Assembly: GCF_014646335.1 (NCBI RefSeq)
Contig: NZ_BMNG01000010.1
Location: 186,001-250,000, forward strand
Direction: 5' to 3'
Length of the DNA stretch: 64,000 nucleotides
Source: Streptomyces lasiicapitis
GTDB lineage: Bacteria > Actinomycetota > Actinomycetes > Streptomycetales > Streptomycetaceae
The notes below the pieces were generated by a model that saw only the letters and a program-made list of their open reading frames with translations, searched no databases and had not been told where the DNA came from. Below, in pieces: positions 50,024-58,294 of the stretch. Positions within the stretch are counted from its first letter, which is position 1; every line of letters begins with the position of its first letter. The position numbers and the translations under genes were made by a program.

Positions 50024-51565
50024 TTACAGCGTCGCGTCCGCCGAGGAAGCCTTCTCCGACACGGAAACCTTCTCCGGCGCGGATCCCGCCGCGCTCGGCG
50101 TCTCCGACTCGGCCACCTTCCTCAACACCTGCGTACGAGGCGCGTGCGCGGCCTTGAGGCCGAGCAGGGCCACGACCGTGACAAGGGCGAAGGCCGCTCC
50201 GGCGATCGCGAAGCTGAGGGTGAACTGGCTCTCCTCGGGCAGCGCGGGCATCCCGGCGGGAAGCTTGATGGTCTTGGACGCGAGGAGCGAGGTGATCATC
50301 GCGCTGGCGACGGCGCTGCCGACGGAGCGGGAGATGGAGTTGATGCCGTTGGCGATGCCGGTCTGGTGGGCCGGGACGCTGGCGACGATCAGCGCCGGCA
50401 TGGAGGCGTAACCGAAGCTGATCGCGAGACCGACGACCATGCCCGCGCCGATCACCGAGGCGGTGGTGTCGTGCGCCAGGGTCAGCCAGGCGAAGCCGAC
50501 CACACCGAAGCACGCTCCGGCGGCCAGCGTCGCGCGCGCCCCGATCCGGCGGACCAGGACACCGCCGAACTGGGCACCCACCAGGGAGACCAGGGTGGTC
50601 GGCAGCAGGTACACGACCGAGGCGTCGAGCACGGAGGCGCCGAAGCCGTAACCGGCCAGCTGCTCGGGCATCTGCACGAGGTAGGAGACGCCGATGAACT
50701 GGGCGAACATCGCGAAGCCGAGCAGCAGGCCCGCCAGGTTGGTGAAGAGCACGGGGCGGTGCGTGAACATCTTCATGTCCACCATCGGCTCCTTCACGCG
50801 CGTCTCGGTGAAGACCCACACCCCGACCATGACGACCGCGGCGGCGAAGCTGCCGAGCGTGCGGCCGGACGTCCAGCCCCACTCGTGCCCCTGCGAGATC
50901 GGCAGGAGCAGCAGAACAAGGAGCAGCGCCAGGGTGAGCGCGCCCAGCCAGTCGGTGCGTCCACCCGTCTTCGAACGTGACGCCGGGACGACGAACAGCA
51001 CGCCGACGAGCGCCACCACGGCGAGGACGACCGCGAGCCAGAAGACCCGGTGGTAGTCCGGGTCGGAGCCCTGGGTGAGGAGTCCCGCGCCGACCAGGGC
51101 GAGGCCACTGCCGAACGCGAGCGTGCCGCTGACCAGGGCCATCGCGCCGTGCAGCTTCTCCGGCTTGATCTCCTCGCGCAGCACGGACAGGGCGAGCGGG
51201 AAGATCGCGGTCGCCGCGCCCTGCATCACCCGGCCGACGATGAGCCAGGTCAGCGAGGTCGTGGTGGCGGCGAGCACCGAGCCCGCGATCATCACGAGCA
51301 GCACGCCGACGAGGGTCGGCTTCTTGCCGTGCATGTCGCCGAAGCGACCCAGGAGTGGCGTGAAGACGGCGGCGGACAGCAGCGTGGCCGTGGTCACCCA
51401 GCTCACGTTGGCGGTGGTGGCGTCCAGCTCGCTCTGGATGATCCCGAGGATCGGGACGACCAGCGTCTGCATCATCGATACGACCATGGCGGCGAGCCCG
51501 AGGACCAGGACGACCGCGGTCTGTCCGGAGGGCCGAGCGGCCGCCGTGTGCTGTGCGTGAGACAC
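50024..51565 (-). CDS. MFS multidrug efflux transporter, DHA2 (14-TM) type
   Basis: A 513-residue membrane protein with about 14 hydrophobic helices. Motif A follows helix 2 (LLGRFGDMHGKKPTLVG), motif C-like GTLAFGSGLALVGAGLL is in helix 5, and a charged loop EIKPEKLHG precedes it. The tail is acidic, Ser-rich and disordered (ESETPSAAGSAPEKVSVSEK). The GTG at 51565 was chosen because GGGAAAG sits 6 bp upstream; a TTG five codons earlier is possible. The MarR-type regulator is divergent, and a palindrome lies between them, the usual repressor-pump layout. Confidence 0.9.
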   Translation of the reverse strand: MSHAQHTAAARPSGQTAVVLVLGLAAMVVSMMQTLVVPILGIIQSELDATTANVSWVTTATLLSAAVFTPLLGRFGDMHGKKPTLVGVLLVMIAGSVLAATTTSLTWLIVGRVMQGAATAIFPLALSVLREEIKPEKLHGAMALVSGTLAFGSGLALVGAGLLTQGSDPDYHRVFWLAVVLAVVALVGVLFVVPASRSKTGGRTDWLGALTLALLLVLLLLPISQGHEWGWTSGRTLGSFAAAVVMVGVWVFTETRVKEPMVDMKMFTHRPVLFTNLAGLLLGFAMFAQFIGVSYLVQMPEQLAGYGFGASVLDASVVYLLPTTLVSLVGAQFGGVLVRRIGARATLAAGACFGVVGFAWLTLAHDTTASVIGAGMVVGLAISFGYASMPALIVASVPAHQTGIANGINSISRSVGSAVASAMITSLLASKTIKLPAGMPALPEESQFTLSFAIAGAAFALVTVVALLGLKAAHAPRTQVLRKVAESETPSAAGSAPEKVSVSEKASSADATL

Positions 51566-51599
51566 GGAACTCTTTCCCAACTACTTAAGAACCTAGAAG

Positions 51600-51655
51600 C
51601 TTGAAAACTTCAAGTAATGCCTTTACGGTAGACATCAATATTTGAGATGGTCAAG
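51600..51655. promoter_or_regulatory. MarR-type operator palindromes between pump and regulator
   Basis: CTTGAA-AAC-TTCAAG at 51600-51614 is a perfect interrupted palindrome. A related weaker site TTTGA-GATGG-TCAAG is at 51641-51655. The first lies 35 bp upstream of the pump start, the second 36 bp upstream of the regulator start. The AT-rich stretch fits a divergent promoter. Confidence 0.75.
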
Positions 51656-51690
51656 TTTCCGGGGCTCAATCGGATCGTAAGGTGGATCAC

Positions 51691-52128
51691 ATGCCAGGAC
51701 CCCCACGCGTCGACACGGCCCGGCTCATGGAGCTGCTCGCGGTGTCGCTCGGCGCCTACTACGGCGACTTCACGGCCGCGGCCGCCCGCGAGAACCTCAC
51801 GGCCAGCCAGGGCAAGACGCTCAGCGTGCTGCGCCGCGGCCCCGCCGCGATGCGCGTGCTCGCCGAGACACTGGCCTGCGACGCCTCCAACATGACGGGC
51901 ATCATCGACCGCCTGGAGAAGCGCGACCTGGTCCGCCGCGAGCCCAGCCCCGGCGACCGCCGCGTGAAGAACGTCGTCCTCACCCCCGAGGGAGAGCACG
52001 CCATCGACACCATCCGCGCCTCCATGCACACCACGCTGGAGGGCCTGGCGACGCTCGACGCCGAGGACCGGGCGACGCTGTACGCCCTCCTCGACCGCGT
52101 CTTCACGCCACGCCCCGCGGACTCCTGA
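51691..52128 (+). CDS. MarR family transcriptional regulator
   Basis: A 145-residue regulator with the winged helix FTAAAARENLTASQGKTLSV, AAMRVLAETLACDASNMTGI and the wing RLEKRDLVRREPSPGDRRVK. The last phrase is the conserved D-x-R wing of MarR proteins. ATG at 51691 has AAGGTGG upstream; a GTG three codons earlier is possible. It very likely represses the divergent efflux pump gene via the CTTGAA-N3-TTCAAG palindrome, with release by the pump substrate. Confidence 0.92.
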   Translation: MPGPPRVDTARLMELLAVSLGAYYGDFTAAAARENLTASQGKTLSVLRRGPAAMRVLAETLACDASNMTGIIDRLEKRDLVRREPSPGDRRVKNVVLTPEGEHAIDTIRASMHTTLEGLATLDAEDRATLYALLDRVFTPRPADS

Positions 52129-52207
52129 CCGGCGCCGACGGCGAAGCGCCGCCGCGAGGTTCCGGCCGGCCGCTGCACCGGGACGGCCCGCCCCGTATAA
52201 CGGGGGC

Positions 52208-53749
52208 ATGAGCGATCACCCTGCGAGCCGCGTCCGGCGCCTGCTGCGCGCCCTCGACCACGCCGCGTTCGAGAAGGTCGCCACGAGGTCGTGGCCCGGT
52301 GCCGAACGCGCCCTGCCCCGGCTGAGCCGCGGAGCCAACCACGGGCTGCTGTGGTTCGGCGTCGCGGCCGGCATGTGGGCGGTCGGCGGTACCCGGGAGC
52401 GACGTGCGGCGGTGCGCGGCGTCGCCTCGCTCGCCCTCGCGTCGGCGACCGTCAACACCCTCGGCAAGGGCGCGGTGCGCCGCACCCGCCCCCTGCTCGA
52501 CGGGGTCCCGGTCATACGACACCTGCCGCGCCAGCCCGTCACCAGCTCCTTCCCGTCCGGCCACGCCGCGTCCGCGGTCGCGTTCACCGTGGGCGCGGCC
52601 CTGGAGTCGCGCCGCTGGGGCGCCGCGATCGCGCCCGTCGCGGCGTCGGTCGCCTTCTCCCGCGTCTACACCGGCGTGCACTACCCGAGCGACGTCCTGG
52701 TGGGCGCGGGTCTCGGGGCCGGTGCCGCCTTCGCCGTACGCGGCCTCGTCCCGTCACGCTCCCAGCTCCCGCCGCCGGCCCGGCCGCGCGCCGACGCCCC
52801 GGCGCTGCCCGACGGCGAGGGCCTGTTCGTCGTGGTCAACCCGTCCTCCGGCGCGCAGCCGCAACTCGCCGATCCCGTACGCCAGTTGAAGATCGCGCTG
52901 CCGCGCGCCGAAGTCATCATCTACGAGCCGGACGCGGGACCGCTGCCCGAAGTGATCGCGGAGGCGGCGCGGGACGCGGCCCGACGCGGCGGCGTCCTCG
53001 GCGTGTGCGGCGGCGACGGCACCGTCAACGCGGCCGTGATCCCCGCCCTGGAGCACGGCGTGCCCCTGATGGTGCTGCCCGGCGGCACCTTCAACCACTT
53101 CGCCGCCGACCTCGGCCCCGAGTCCGTCGCGGAAGCCTGCGCGGCCGTGGCGCGGGGCACGGCCGTCCGCGTCGACGTCGGCCGGATCACCCCGATCCCG
53201 TCCCCGCACTCCCCCGCAAGGGCGGACGCACAGCCCGCGTACTTCCTCAACACCTTCAGCCTCGGCTCCTACCCCGACCTCGTACGGCTGCGGGAACACT
53301 GGTCGCCGAGGATCGGCGGCCCCGCAGCCACCCTGCTCGCCGTGAGCCGGGTCCTGCGGACCACCGAACCGCTGCGCGCCGTCGTCAACGGGCGGCGCCG
53401 CGCGATGTGGCTGCTGTTCGCGGGCAACGGCGCCTACCGCAACGTGGGCATCGCCCCGGTACGCCGCCACGACCTCGCCGACGGCCTCCTGGACGTACGC
53501 ATCGCCCACGGCGGCCACTTCGCCCGCACCCGCCTGCTCGCGACCGCCCTCGCGGGCGGCCTCGCCCGCACCCGCCTCTACGCCTCGGCGCACTCCCGCC
53601 ACCTCACCGTGACGGGCCTGCCCGAAGGGACGCAGATGGCGTACGACGGCGAGGTGCGGGACGCGCCCGGCGCGCTGCGCGTCGACAAGCTGCTCGAGGC
53701 GCTGACCGTGTACCGGCCCCTGACGGAGGGACCGACCCTCGACCACTGA
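52208..53749 (+). CDS. PAP2 phosphatase / diacylglycerol kinase-like fusion
   Basis: A 513-residue two-domain protein. The N-terminal PAP2 domain (about 1-190) has its three motifs: KGAVRRTRP, PSGH in TSSFPSGHAASAVAF, and SRVYTGVHYPSDVLVG with the catalytic His. The C-terminal lipid-kinase domain (about 205-510) has VVVNPSSGAQPQL, the nucleotide motif VCGGDGTVNAA and VLPGGTFNHFAADLG. Such fusions are known in actinomycetes and may interconvert phosphatidic acid or polyprenyl phosphates and their alcohols. ATG at 52208 lacks a strong ribosome-binding site. It is convergent with the MocR gene, with a 10-bp gap. Confidence 0.9.
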   Translation: MSDHPASRVRRLLRALDHAAFEKVATRSWPGAERALPRLSRGANHGLLWFGVAAGMWAVGGTRERRAAVRGVASLALASATVNTLGKGAVRRTRPLLDGVPVIRHLPRQPVTSSFPSGHAASAVAFTVGAALESRRWGAAIAPVAASVAFSRVYTGVHYPSDVLVGAGLGAGAAFAVRGLVPSRSQLPPPARPRADAPALPDGEGLFVVVNPSSGAQPQLADPVRQLKIALPRAEVIIYEPDAGPLPEVIAEAARDAARRGGVLGVCGGDGTVNAAVIPALEHGVPLMVLPGGTFNHFAADLGPESVAEACAAVARGTAVRVDVGRITPIPSPHSPARADAQPAYFLNTFSLGSYPDLVRLREHWSPRIGGPAATLLAVSRVLRTTEPLRAVVNGRRRAMWLLFAGNGAYRNVGIAPVRRHDLADGLLDVRIAHGGHFARTRLLATALAGGLARTRLYASAHSRHLTVTGLPEGTQMAYDGEVRDAPGALRVDKLLEALTVYRPLTEGPTLDH

Positions 53750-53759
53750 GGCGCTCCGC

Positions 53760-55322
53760 TCAGCGCAGCAGGTCCCCCAGCACGGCGATGCCCTCCCGGA
53801 TGTCCGACGGCGTGCTCGCCGCGTAGCCGAGGACCAGGCCCGGCCGCCCCGGGCGCTGGGCGTGCCAGGACAGCGGCTGCACCTTGACGCCGCGTTCCAG
53901 TGCCGCGGCGGCCAGCGCGGTGTCGTCGCGCCCCGCCTCGAAGGTGACCATCAGGTGCAGGCCCGCGGCGGCGCCGTGGACGACGGCGCCCGGCATGCGG
54001 GCCCCGATCGCCGCGATCATCGCGTCGCGGCGGCCGCGATGGCGGCGGCGCAGGAAGCGAAGATGCCGCTCCAGCTCACCGGACTCCATCAGGTGGGCGA
54101 GCACCAGTTGGGGCAGGGCCGCGTTGCCGAGGTCGGCGAACCGCTTGGCGTCGACGAGGGCGCTCCGGTGGCGGCGGGGCGCGAGCAGCCAGCCCACGCG
54201 CAGGGCGGGCGCGAGGAGCTTGGAGACGCTGCCCGCGTACGCGACGTGGTCGGCGAGGGTGGAGCGCAGGGCGGGCACGGGCGGCCGGTCGTAGCGGTGC
54301 TCGGCGTCGTAGTCGTCCTCGATGATCAGTCCGCCGTCCCGGGCCCAGTCCGCGAGTTCACGGCGCCTGCCGCCGTCGAGGACCACGCCGGTCGGGAACT
54401 GGTGGGCCGGGGTGAGCAGCGCGACGCGGGCTCCGGTGGCGCGCAGCGCGTCGACGCGGATGCCCTTCGAGTCGACGGGGACGGGCGGTGACTGGAGCCC
54501 GGAGTTGTGCAGATGCTGTCGGATGCCCAGCGAGCCGGGGTCCTCGATCGCGACGCGGGTGACCCCCTCGTCCCGCAGCACCAGCGCGAGCAGTCCGAGC
54601 GCCTGGGCGGTGCCCGCGACGATCAGGACCTCGTCCGGGTCGGCGGCGATCCCCCGGTTCAAGGCGAGCCAGCGCGCGACGGCGCGGCGCAGGGCGGGGG
54701 TGCCGCGCGGGTCGCCGTAGCCGAAGTCCGACGGCACGAGTCCGGCGAGCACCGACCGCTCGGCGCGCAGCCAGGCCGCGCGCGGGAACGCGGCGAGGTC
54801 CGGCAGGCCGGGCGAGAGGTCGATGCGGGCGGGGGCGGCGCGCAAGGCGTCGAAGGTGCCGGTCCCGGGCGGGGCCGTGAACAGCCCCGGCTGCCCTGAC
54901 GTGCCGTCGTCAGCGGTCACTTGACGCTCCGTCGGACGCGCGAGGGGCGCCGCGAGCACGACGGTCCCGCCCCTCCCCCGCCCCGCCACGTGCCCGTCCT
55001 CGGTGAGCCGCCGGTACGCCTCGGTCACCACGCCGCGCGAGACGCCGAGCTCCCCGGCGAGTACGCGGGTGGCGGGCAGCCTGCTGCCGGCGGGGAGCAG
55101 CCCGTTCGCCACCGCGTACCGGATCTGCCGGGCCAGCCAGTCGGCCATGCCGCCCTTGGGGGCCTCGGCGGGGTTCAGCTGGAGGAAGTCGGAGGCGGAC
55201 AGGGTCTTCCCGGCCGTGTCCGGTGCGGACGGGGCCGCCCCGGCCGCGCCCGGAGCAGACGTGGCAGCCGTGCCCGGTGCGGTTATGGACCCATCAGAAG
55301 GAGATCCATTGGACCTGTTCAT
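53760..55322 (-). CDS. MocR/PdxR-type GntR regulator with aminotransferase domain
   Basis: A 520-residue regulator. The GntR winged helix (about 55-125) has MADWLARQIRYAVANGLLPA, LAGELGVSRGVVTEAYRRLT. The fold-type I aminotransferase domain (about 165-515) has VLIVAGTAQALGLLALVLRD, LTPAHQFPTGVVLDGGRR, IIEDDYDAEHRYDRPP and the PLP lysine in YAGSVSKLLAPALRVGW. MocR proteins sense PLP or amino acids through this domain. ATG at 55322 was chosen; a disordered Ala/Ser-rich region precedes the HTH. It is divergent from the LysE-type gene, with only 28 bp between starts, and ATGGAT/ATCCAT elements overlap both. Confidence 0.9.
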   Translation of the reverse strand: MNRSNGSPSDGSITAPGTAATSAPGAAGAAPSAPDTAGKTLSASDFLQLNPAEAPKGGMADWLARQIRYAVANGLLPAGSRLPATRVLAGELGVSRGVVTEAYRRLTEDGHVAGRGRGGTVVLAAPLARPTERQVTADDGTSGQPGLFTAPPGTGTFDALRAAPARIDLSPGLPDLAAFPRAAWLRAERSVLAGLVPSDFGYGDPRGTPALRRAVARWLALNRGIAADPDEVLIVAGTAQALGLLALVLRDEGVTRVAIEDPGSLGIRQHLHNSGLQSPPVPVDSKGIRVDALRATGARVALLTPAHQFPTGVVLDGGRRRELADWARDGGLIIEDDYDAEHRYDRPPVPALRSTLADHVAYAGSVSKLLAPALRVGWLLAPRRHRSALVDAKRFADLGNAALPQLVLAHLMESGELERHLRFLRRRHRGRRDAMIAAIGARMPGAVVHGAAAGLHLMVTFEAGRDDTALAAAALERGVKVQPLSWHAQRPGRPGLVLGYAASTPSDIREGIAVLGDLLR

Positions 55323-55330
55323 GGATCCAT
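55285..55330. promoter_or_regulatory. ATGGAY/ATCCAT elements at the MocR-LysE divergent start
   Basis: Three related elements occur: ATGGACCCAT (55285-55294), ATCCATTGGAC (55304-55314) and the perfect palindrome ATGGATCCAT (55321-55330). Repeated short half-sites near the divergent starts are usual for MocR operators. The last overlaps the MocR start codon. Confidence 0.5.
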
Positions 55331-55350
55331 TGTGGCGGCAGAGTCAAGCC

Positions 55351-55953
55351 ATGGAGTTCCTGCTGACCTCGCTCGTCCTCACCGTGACGCCCGGCACCGG
55401 AGTACTGTTCACCGTCGCGGCCGGCCTCTCGTGGGGCACCCGCGCCGGAGTGGTCGCGGCCGTCGGCTGCACCGTGGGCATCGTCCCGCACATGCTCGCC
55501 GCGATCACCGGTCTCGCCGCGCTGCTGAACGCCAGCGCCGTCGCGTTCCAGACGCTCAAGTACCTGGGTGTGGCGTACCTCCTCTACATGGCGTGGAAGA
55601 CCCTGCGCGAGAAGAACGCCCTCGCGGCGGAGCAGGGGGACGACGCCCCGCGCTCGGCGGCGGACGTCATCGTGTCCGCCGTGCTGATCAACCTCCTCAA
55701 CCCCAAGCTCACTCTCTTCTTCTTCGCCTTCCTGCCGCAGTTCGTCGACAAGGGCGAGCCGTACGCCTTCCTGCGGATGGCCGAACTCAGCGCCTACTTC
55801 ATGCTGTTGACGCTGGTCGTGTTCGCCCTCTACGGGGTGTTCGCCGCCGCGGTGCGCGAGCACGTCATCGGGCGGCCGCGGGTCATGGCGTGGCTGCGGC
55901 GGGTCTTCGCGGGCGCGTTCGCGGCACTCGGCGCAAAGCTCGCCTTCCTCTGA
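55351..55953 (+). CDS. LysE family amino-acid exporter
   Basis: A 200-residue membrane protein with five or six helices. The N-terminus MEFLLTSLVLTVTPGTGVLF has the family's P-G-T/P-G motif, and INLLNPKLTLFFFAFLPQFV is the second signature. ATG at 55351 gives a typical start, but lacks a clear ribosome-binding site; AAGGAG at 55298-55303 could instead serve a TTG at 55309 that would overlap the MocR start codon by 14 bp. Exports an amino acid or similar small molecule, probably under MocR control. Confidence 0.9.
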   Translation: MEFLLTSLVLTVTPGTGVLFTVAAGLSWGTRAGVVAAVGCTVGIVPHMLAAITGLAALLNASAVAFQTLKYLGVAYLLYMAWKTLREKNALAAEQGDDAPRSAADVIVSAVLINLLNPKLTLFFFAFLPQFVDKGEPYAFLRMAELSAYFMLLTLVVFALYGVFAAAVREHVIGRPRVMAWLRRVFAGAFAALGAKLAFL

Positions 55954-56003
55954 CGCCGCCGCAACGGCACTCCCCTCTCAGCCCTCTCCCGATCGGATCC
56001 ACC

Positions 56004-56696
56004 ATGCGCTTCCAGCACGCGAGCGACCTCTGGCAGGACTTCCCGCACCTCGTCCCCGGGGTGATCTTCACGCGGGGCATCACACACGACGCGTCGGTCG
56101 ACCGGCCTGTCGCCGAGTTCAGTGCGGCGGCAGCAGAGCGACTCACCGCGACGCAGGAGAGCGGACTGCCCGAAGTCCAGGCCTGGCGGCGCGCGTTCTC
56201 CGCGATGGGCCTGAGGCCCACGCAGTACCGCTGTGCCTCCGAGTCCCTCCTGCGGCGCTTCCGCAAGGAGGGCTCCCTGCCCCGCATCCACCCCCTGATC
56301 GACCTCTGCAACGCCGCGTCCCTCGCGTACGGCATCCCTGTCGGCGTCTTCGACGTCTCCCGCATCAACGGGAATCTAGAAGTCCGGTACGCCGACGGGG
56401 ACGAGGCCTACGAGACGTTCTCCGGCGAGGTGGAGCACCCCGACCCCCACGAGGTGATCTTCGCCGACGACACCCGCCGCGCCCACGCCAGACGCTGGAC
56501 CAACCGCCAGAGCGGCTACTCGGCCGTCCGGGACAGCACGGCGGACGTACTGATCATCGTGGAGGGCCTGCACGAGACCGCTCCGGCGGACGTGGCGAAG
56601 CTGACCGGGGCGCTCGCGGACGAGTTGCGCGTCCACTGGTCGGTCGCGCCGGAGACGGCGGTGCTGACGCGGGCTTCGCCGCGCTTCGTGCGGTGA
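56004..56696 (+). CDS. B3/B4 (PheRS beta-like) domain protein
   Basis: A 230-residue soluble protein with the stand-alone B3/4 fold found in the editing region of phenylalanyl-tRNA synthetase beta. It has EVQAWRRAFSAMGLRPTQYR, CASESLLRRFRKEGSLPRIH, PLIDLCNAASLAYGIPVGVF and NRQSGYSAVRDSTADVLIIV. Free-standing members may hydrolyse mischarged tRNA or modify free amino acids. It follows the LysE gene by 50 bp on the same strand, so an operon handling an unwanted or non-protein amino acid, controlled by the PLP-sensing MocR protein, is plausible. Confidence 0.88.
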   Translation: MRFQHASDLWQDFPHLVPGVIFTRGITHDASVDRPVAEFSAAAAERLTATQESGLPEVQAWRRAFSAMGLRPTQYRCASESLLRRFRKEGSLPRIHPLIDLCNAASLAYGIPVGVFDVSRINGNLEVRYADGDEAYETFSGEVEHPDPHEVIFADDTRRAHARRWTNRQSGYSAVRDSTADVLIIVEGLHETAPADVAKLTGALADELRVHWSVAPETAVLTRASPRFVR

Positions 56697-56709
56697 GGGC
56701 GGCGGGGTC

Positions 56710-58065
56710 TCAGGGCTCCCGGCGCCCCGCCGTCATCATCAGCGTGCTCGGCCGGACGGTGGCACGGGCCTCGGGTCGAACCTCCCGGTCCGAGGCGAGG
56801 TCGAGGCGCCACATCCTGGTCAGCGTGGCGATCGCCGTGGTGAGCTCGGTCATCGCGAAGTGATCGCCGATGCACTTGTGCTTGCCCGCTCCGAAGGGGA
56901 GGAAGGCACCCTCCGGAAGAGCGGCCTTCCACGGCTCGTCCAGCCAGCGGTCGGGGTCGAAGCGCAAGGGATCCGGGAACAGGGAGGCGTCACGGTGCAA
57001 GGCGTGCTGGCAGTAGGCCAGTTCCGTGCCGGGCGGGATCTCCCAGTCCCCGAGGCGGACAGCCGCGAGCGTGCGACGGGTCACCAGCCATCCGGTGTGA
57101 TGCAGCCGCAGCGCCTCGGTGATGACGTTGCGGAGGTACGGGAGCCGGGACATGTCCTCGAAGGTCACGGCGCGGCCCGCGAGCACGTCCTCCAGTTCCT
57201 CCTGCAGCCGCGCGTCCACGTCCGGGTTGCGGGCGAGTTCGTACAGCACCCACGAGAGGACCGACGCCGTGGTCTCGGTGCCGGCCACCGCGAGCGTCAG
57301 GACCTCCGAGCAGATCTGATGGGCGGCCATCGGCCGGCCCGTCTCCTCGTCCTCGGCCCGCAGCAGGGTGGAGAGCATGTCCCCCGTGTCGTGCCCGGAC
57401 GCGCGCAAGCCGTCCACCGCGTCGCCGATGACGGCCCGCACCGCCGCCCGGGAGGAGTTGAACCGCCAGTTGGCCGGCAGCGGCAGCCGCTCCACCCAGT
57501 CCGGCAGCATGACGCGTGCGCCGACGCCGTTCATCACCACCGACAGATCCCGCCGAAGACGACGGAACGCCTGCTCGTCCAGGCTCGAGGCGAACACCGT
57601 CGCCGCCAGCATGTCCAGCGACAACTTGACCATGGCCTCGCGCACGTTGAGCGTCCCGCCCGGCCTCCAGGCCGTGGCCGTGCGGACCACCTCGTCGCGC
57701 ATCAGGTCGACGTACCGGGCTATCTCGTCGTGCCGGAAGGCCGGCTGCAACTGGCGCCGTTTGCGGACGTGGTCCGAGCCCGCGGCGGTCACCACGCTGT
57801 CCCCGCCGAGCACTTGGCCCATCTTCTCGAAGAACCGCCCCTTGTCGAGCCCGGGTGCGAGGTCCACCAGCATCGTGCGGATCAGCGCCGGATCATTCAC
57901 GACGACGGTCGACTGCCGTGGCTGGAGATGGATTCTCACCAACGGGCCGTAGTCCCGCAGCGAGGCGACGAAGGCCAGGTTGTCACGCAGGAGGGGTATC
58001 GCGTGGCCCAGCAGCGGGAGGGCTCCCGCTGCCGTGGGGATGGGGGGCGCCGCAATGGTGGTCAC
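56710..58065 (-). CDS. Cytochrome P450, partner of the terpene synthase
   Basis: A 451-residue P450. The I-helix oxygen-activation motif is AVAGTETTASVLSW, the K-helix ExxR is in ITEALRLHH, the PERF-like region is FDPDRWLDE and the haem loop FLPFGAGKHKCIGDH has its cysteine at about C398. The N-terminus is soluble and proline-rich (PPIPTAAGALPLLGH). The overall type resembles CYP170-like enzymes paired with sesquiterpene synthases in Streptomyces. It is divergent from the terpene synthase gene by 229 bp and probably oxidises its product. Redox partners are not encoded here. Confidence 0.9.
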   Translation of the reverse strand: MTTIAAPPIPTAAGALPLLGHAIPLLRDNLAFVASLRDYGPLVRIHLQPRQSTVVVNDPALIRTMLVDLAPGLDKGRFFEKMGQVLGGDSVVTAAGSDHVRKRRQLQPAFRHDEIARYVDLMRDEVVRTATAWRPGGTLNVREAMVKLSLDMLAATVFASSLDEQAFRRLRRDLSVVMNGVGARVMLPDWVERLPLPANWRFNSSRAAVRAVIGDAVDGLRASGHDTGDMLSTLLRAEDEETGRPMAAHQICSEVLTLAVAGTETTASVLSWVLYELARNPDVDARLQEELEDVLAGRAVTFEDMSRLPYLRNVITEALRLHHTGWLVTRRTLAAVRLGDWEIPPGTELAYCQHALHRDASLFPDPLRFDPDRWLDEPWKAALPEGAFLPFGAGKHKCIGDHFAMTELTTAIATLTRMWRLDLASDREVRPEARATVRPSTLMMTAGRREP

Positions 58066-58135
58066 GTCGGCTCAGTACTCCTGAAGCGGTAGGGACAGTT
58101 CCGCCCATCACTTCCCGTTCCGAGACCTGAGCAAT

Positions 58136-58178
58136 CTGTGATCTGTGAGGCACGTGGGCCGAGTTGGCCAGATCACAG
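58136..58178. promoter_or_regulatory. Inverted repeat in the P450/terpene synthase promoter region
   Basis: CTGTGATCTG (58136-58145) and CAGATCACAG (58169-58178) are a perfect 10-bp inverted repeat separated by 23 bp. The pair lies between the divergent P450 (start 58065) and terpene synthase (start 58295). It could bind a dimeric regulator controlling both genes. Confidence 0.6.
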
Positions 58179-58294
58179 CATAGATCGTTTACGGCCGGGG
58201 CAGCCTCGAATCGCAACTCGATCAATGAGCATGCCAAGCGTCCGCTCGTGGGCGCCGGGGGGAGCCGTACGAGCACACCCCTAGGAGATCGTGA

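Noticed and set aside
55309..55350. TTG at 55309 as the LysE-family start
   Set aside because: AAGGAG spacing is good, but it would overlap the mocR start codon and add residues unlike the family; noted as an alternative only.
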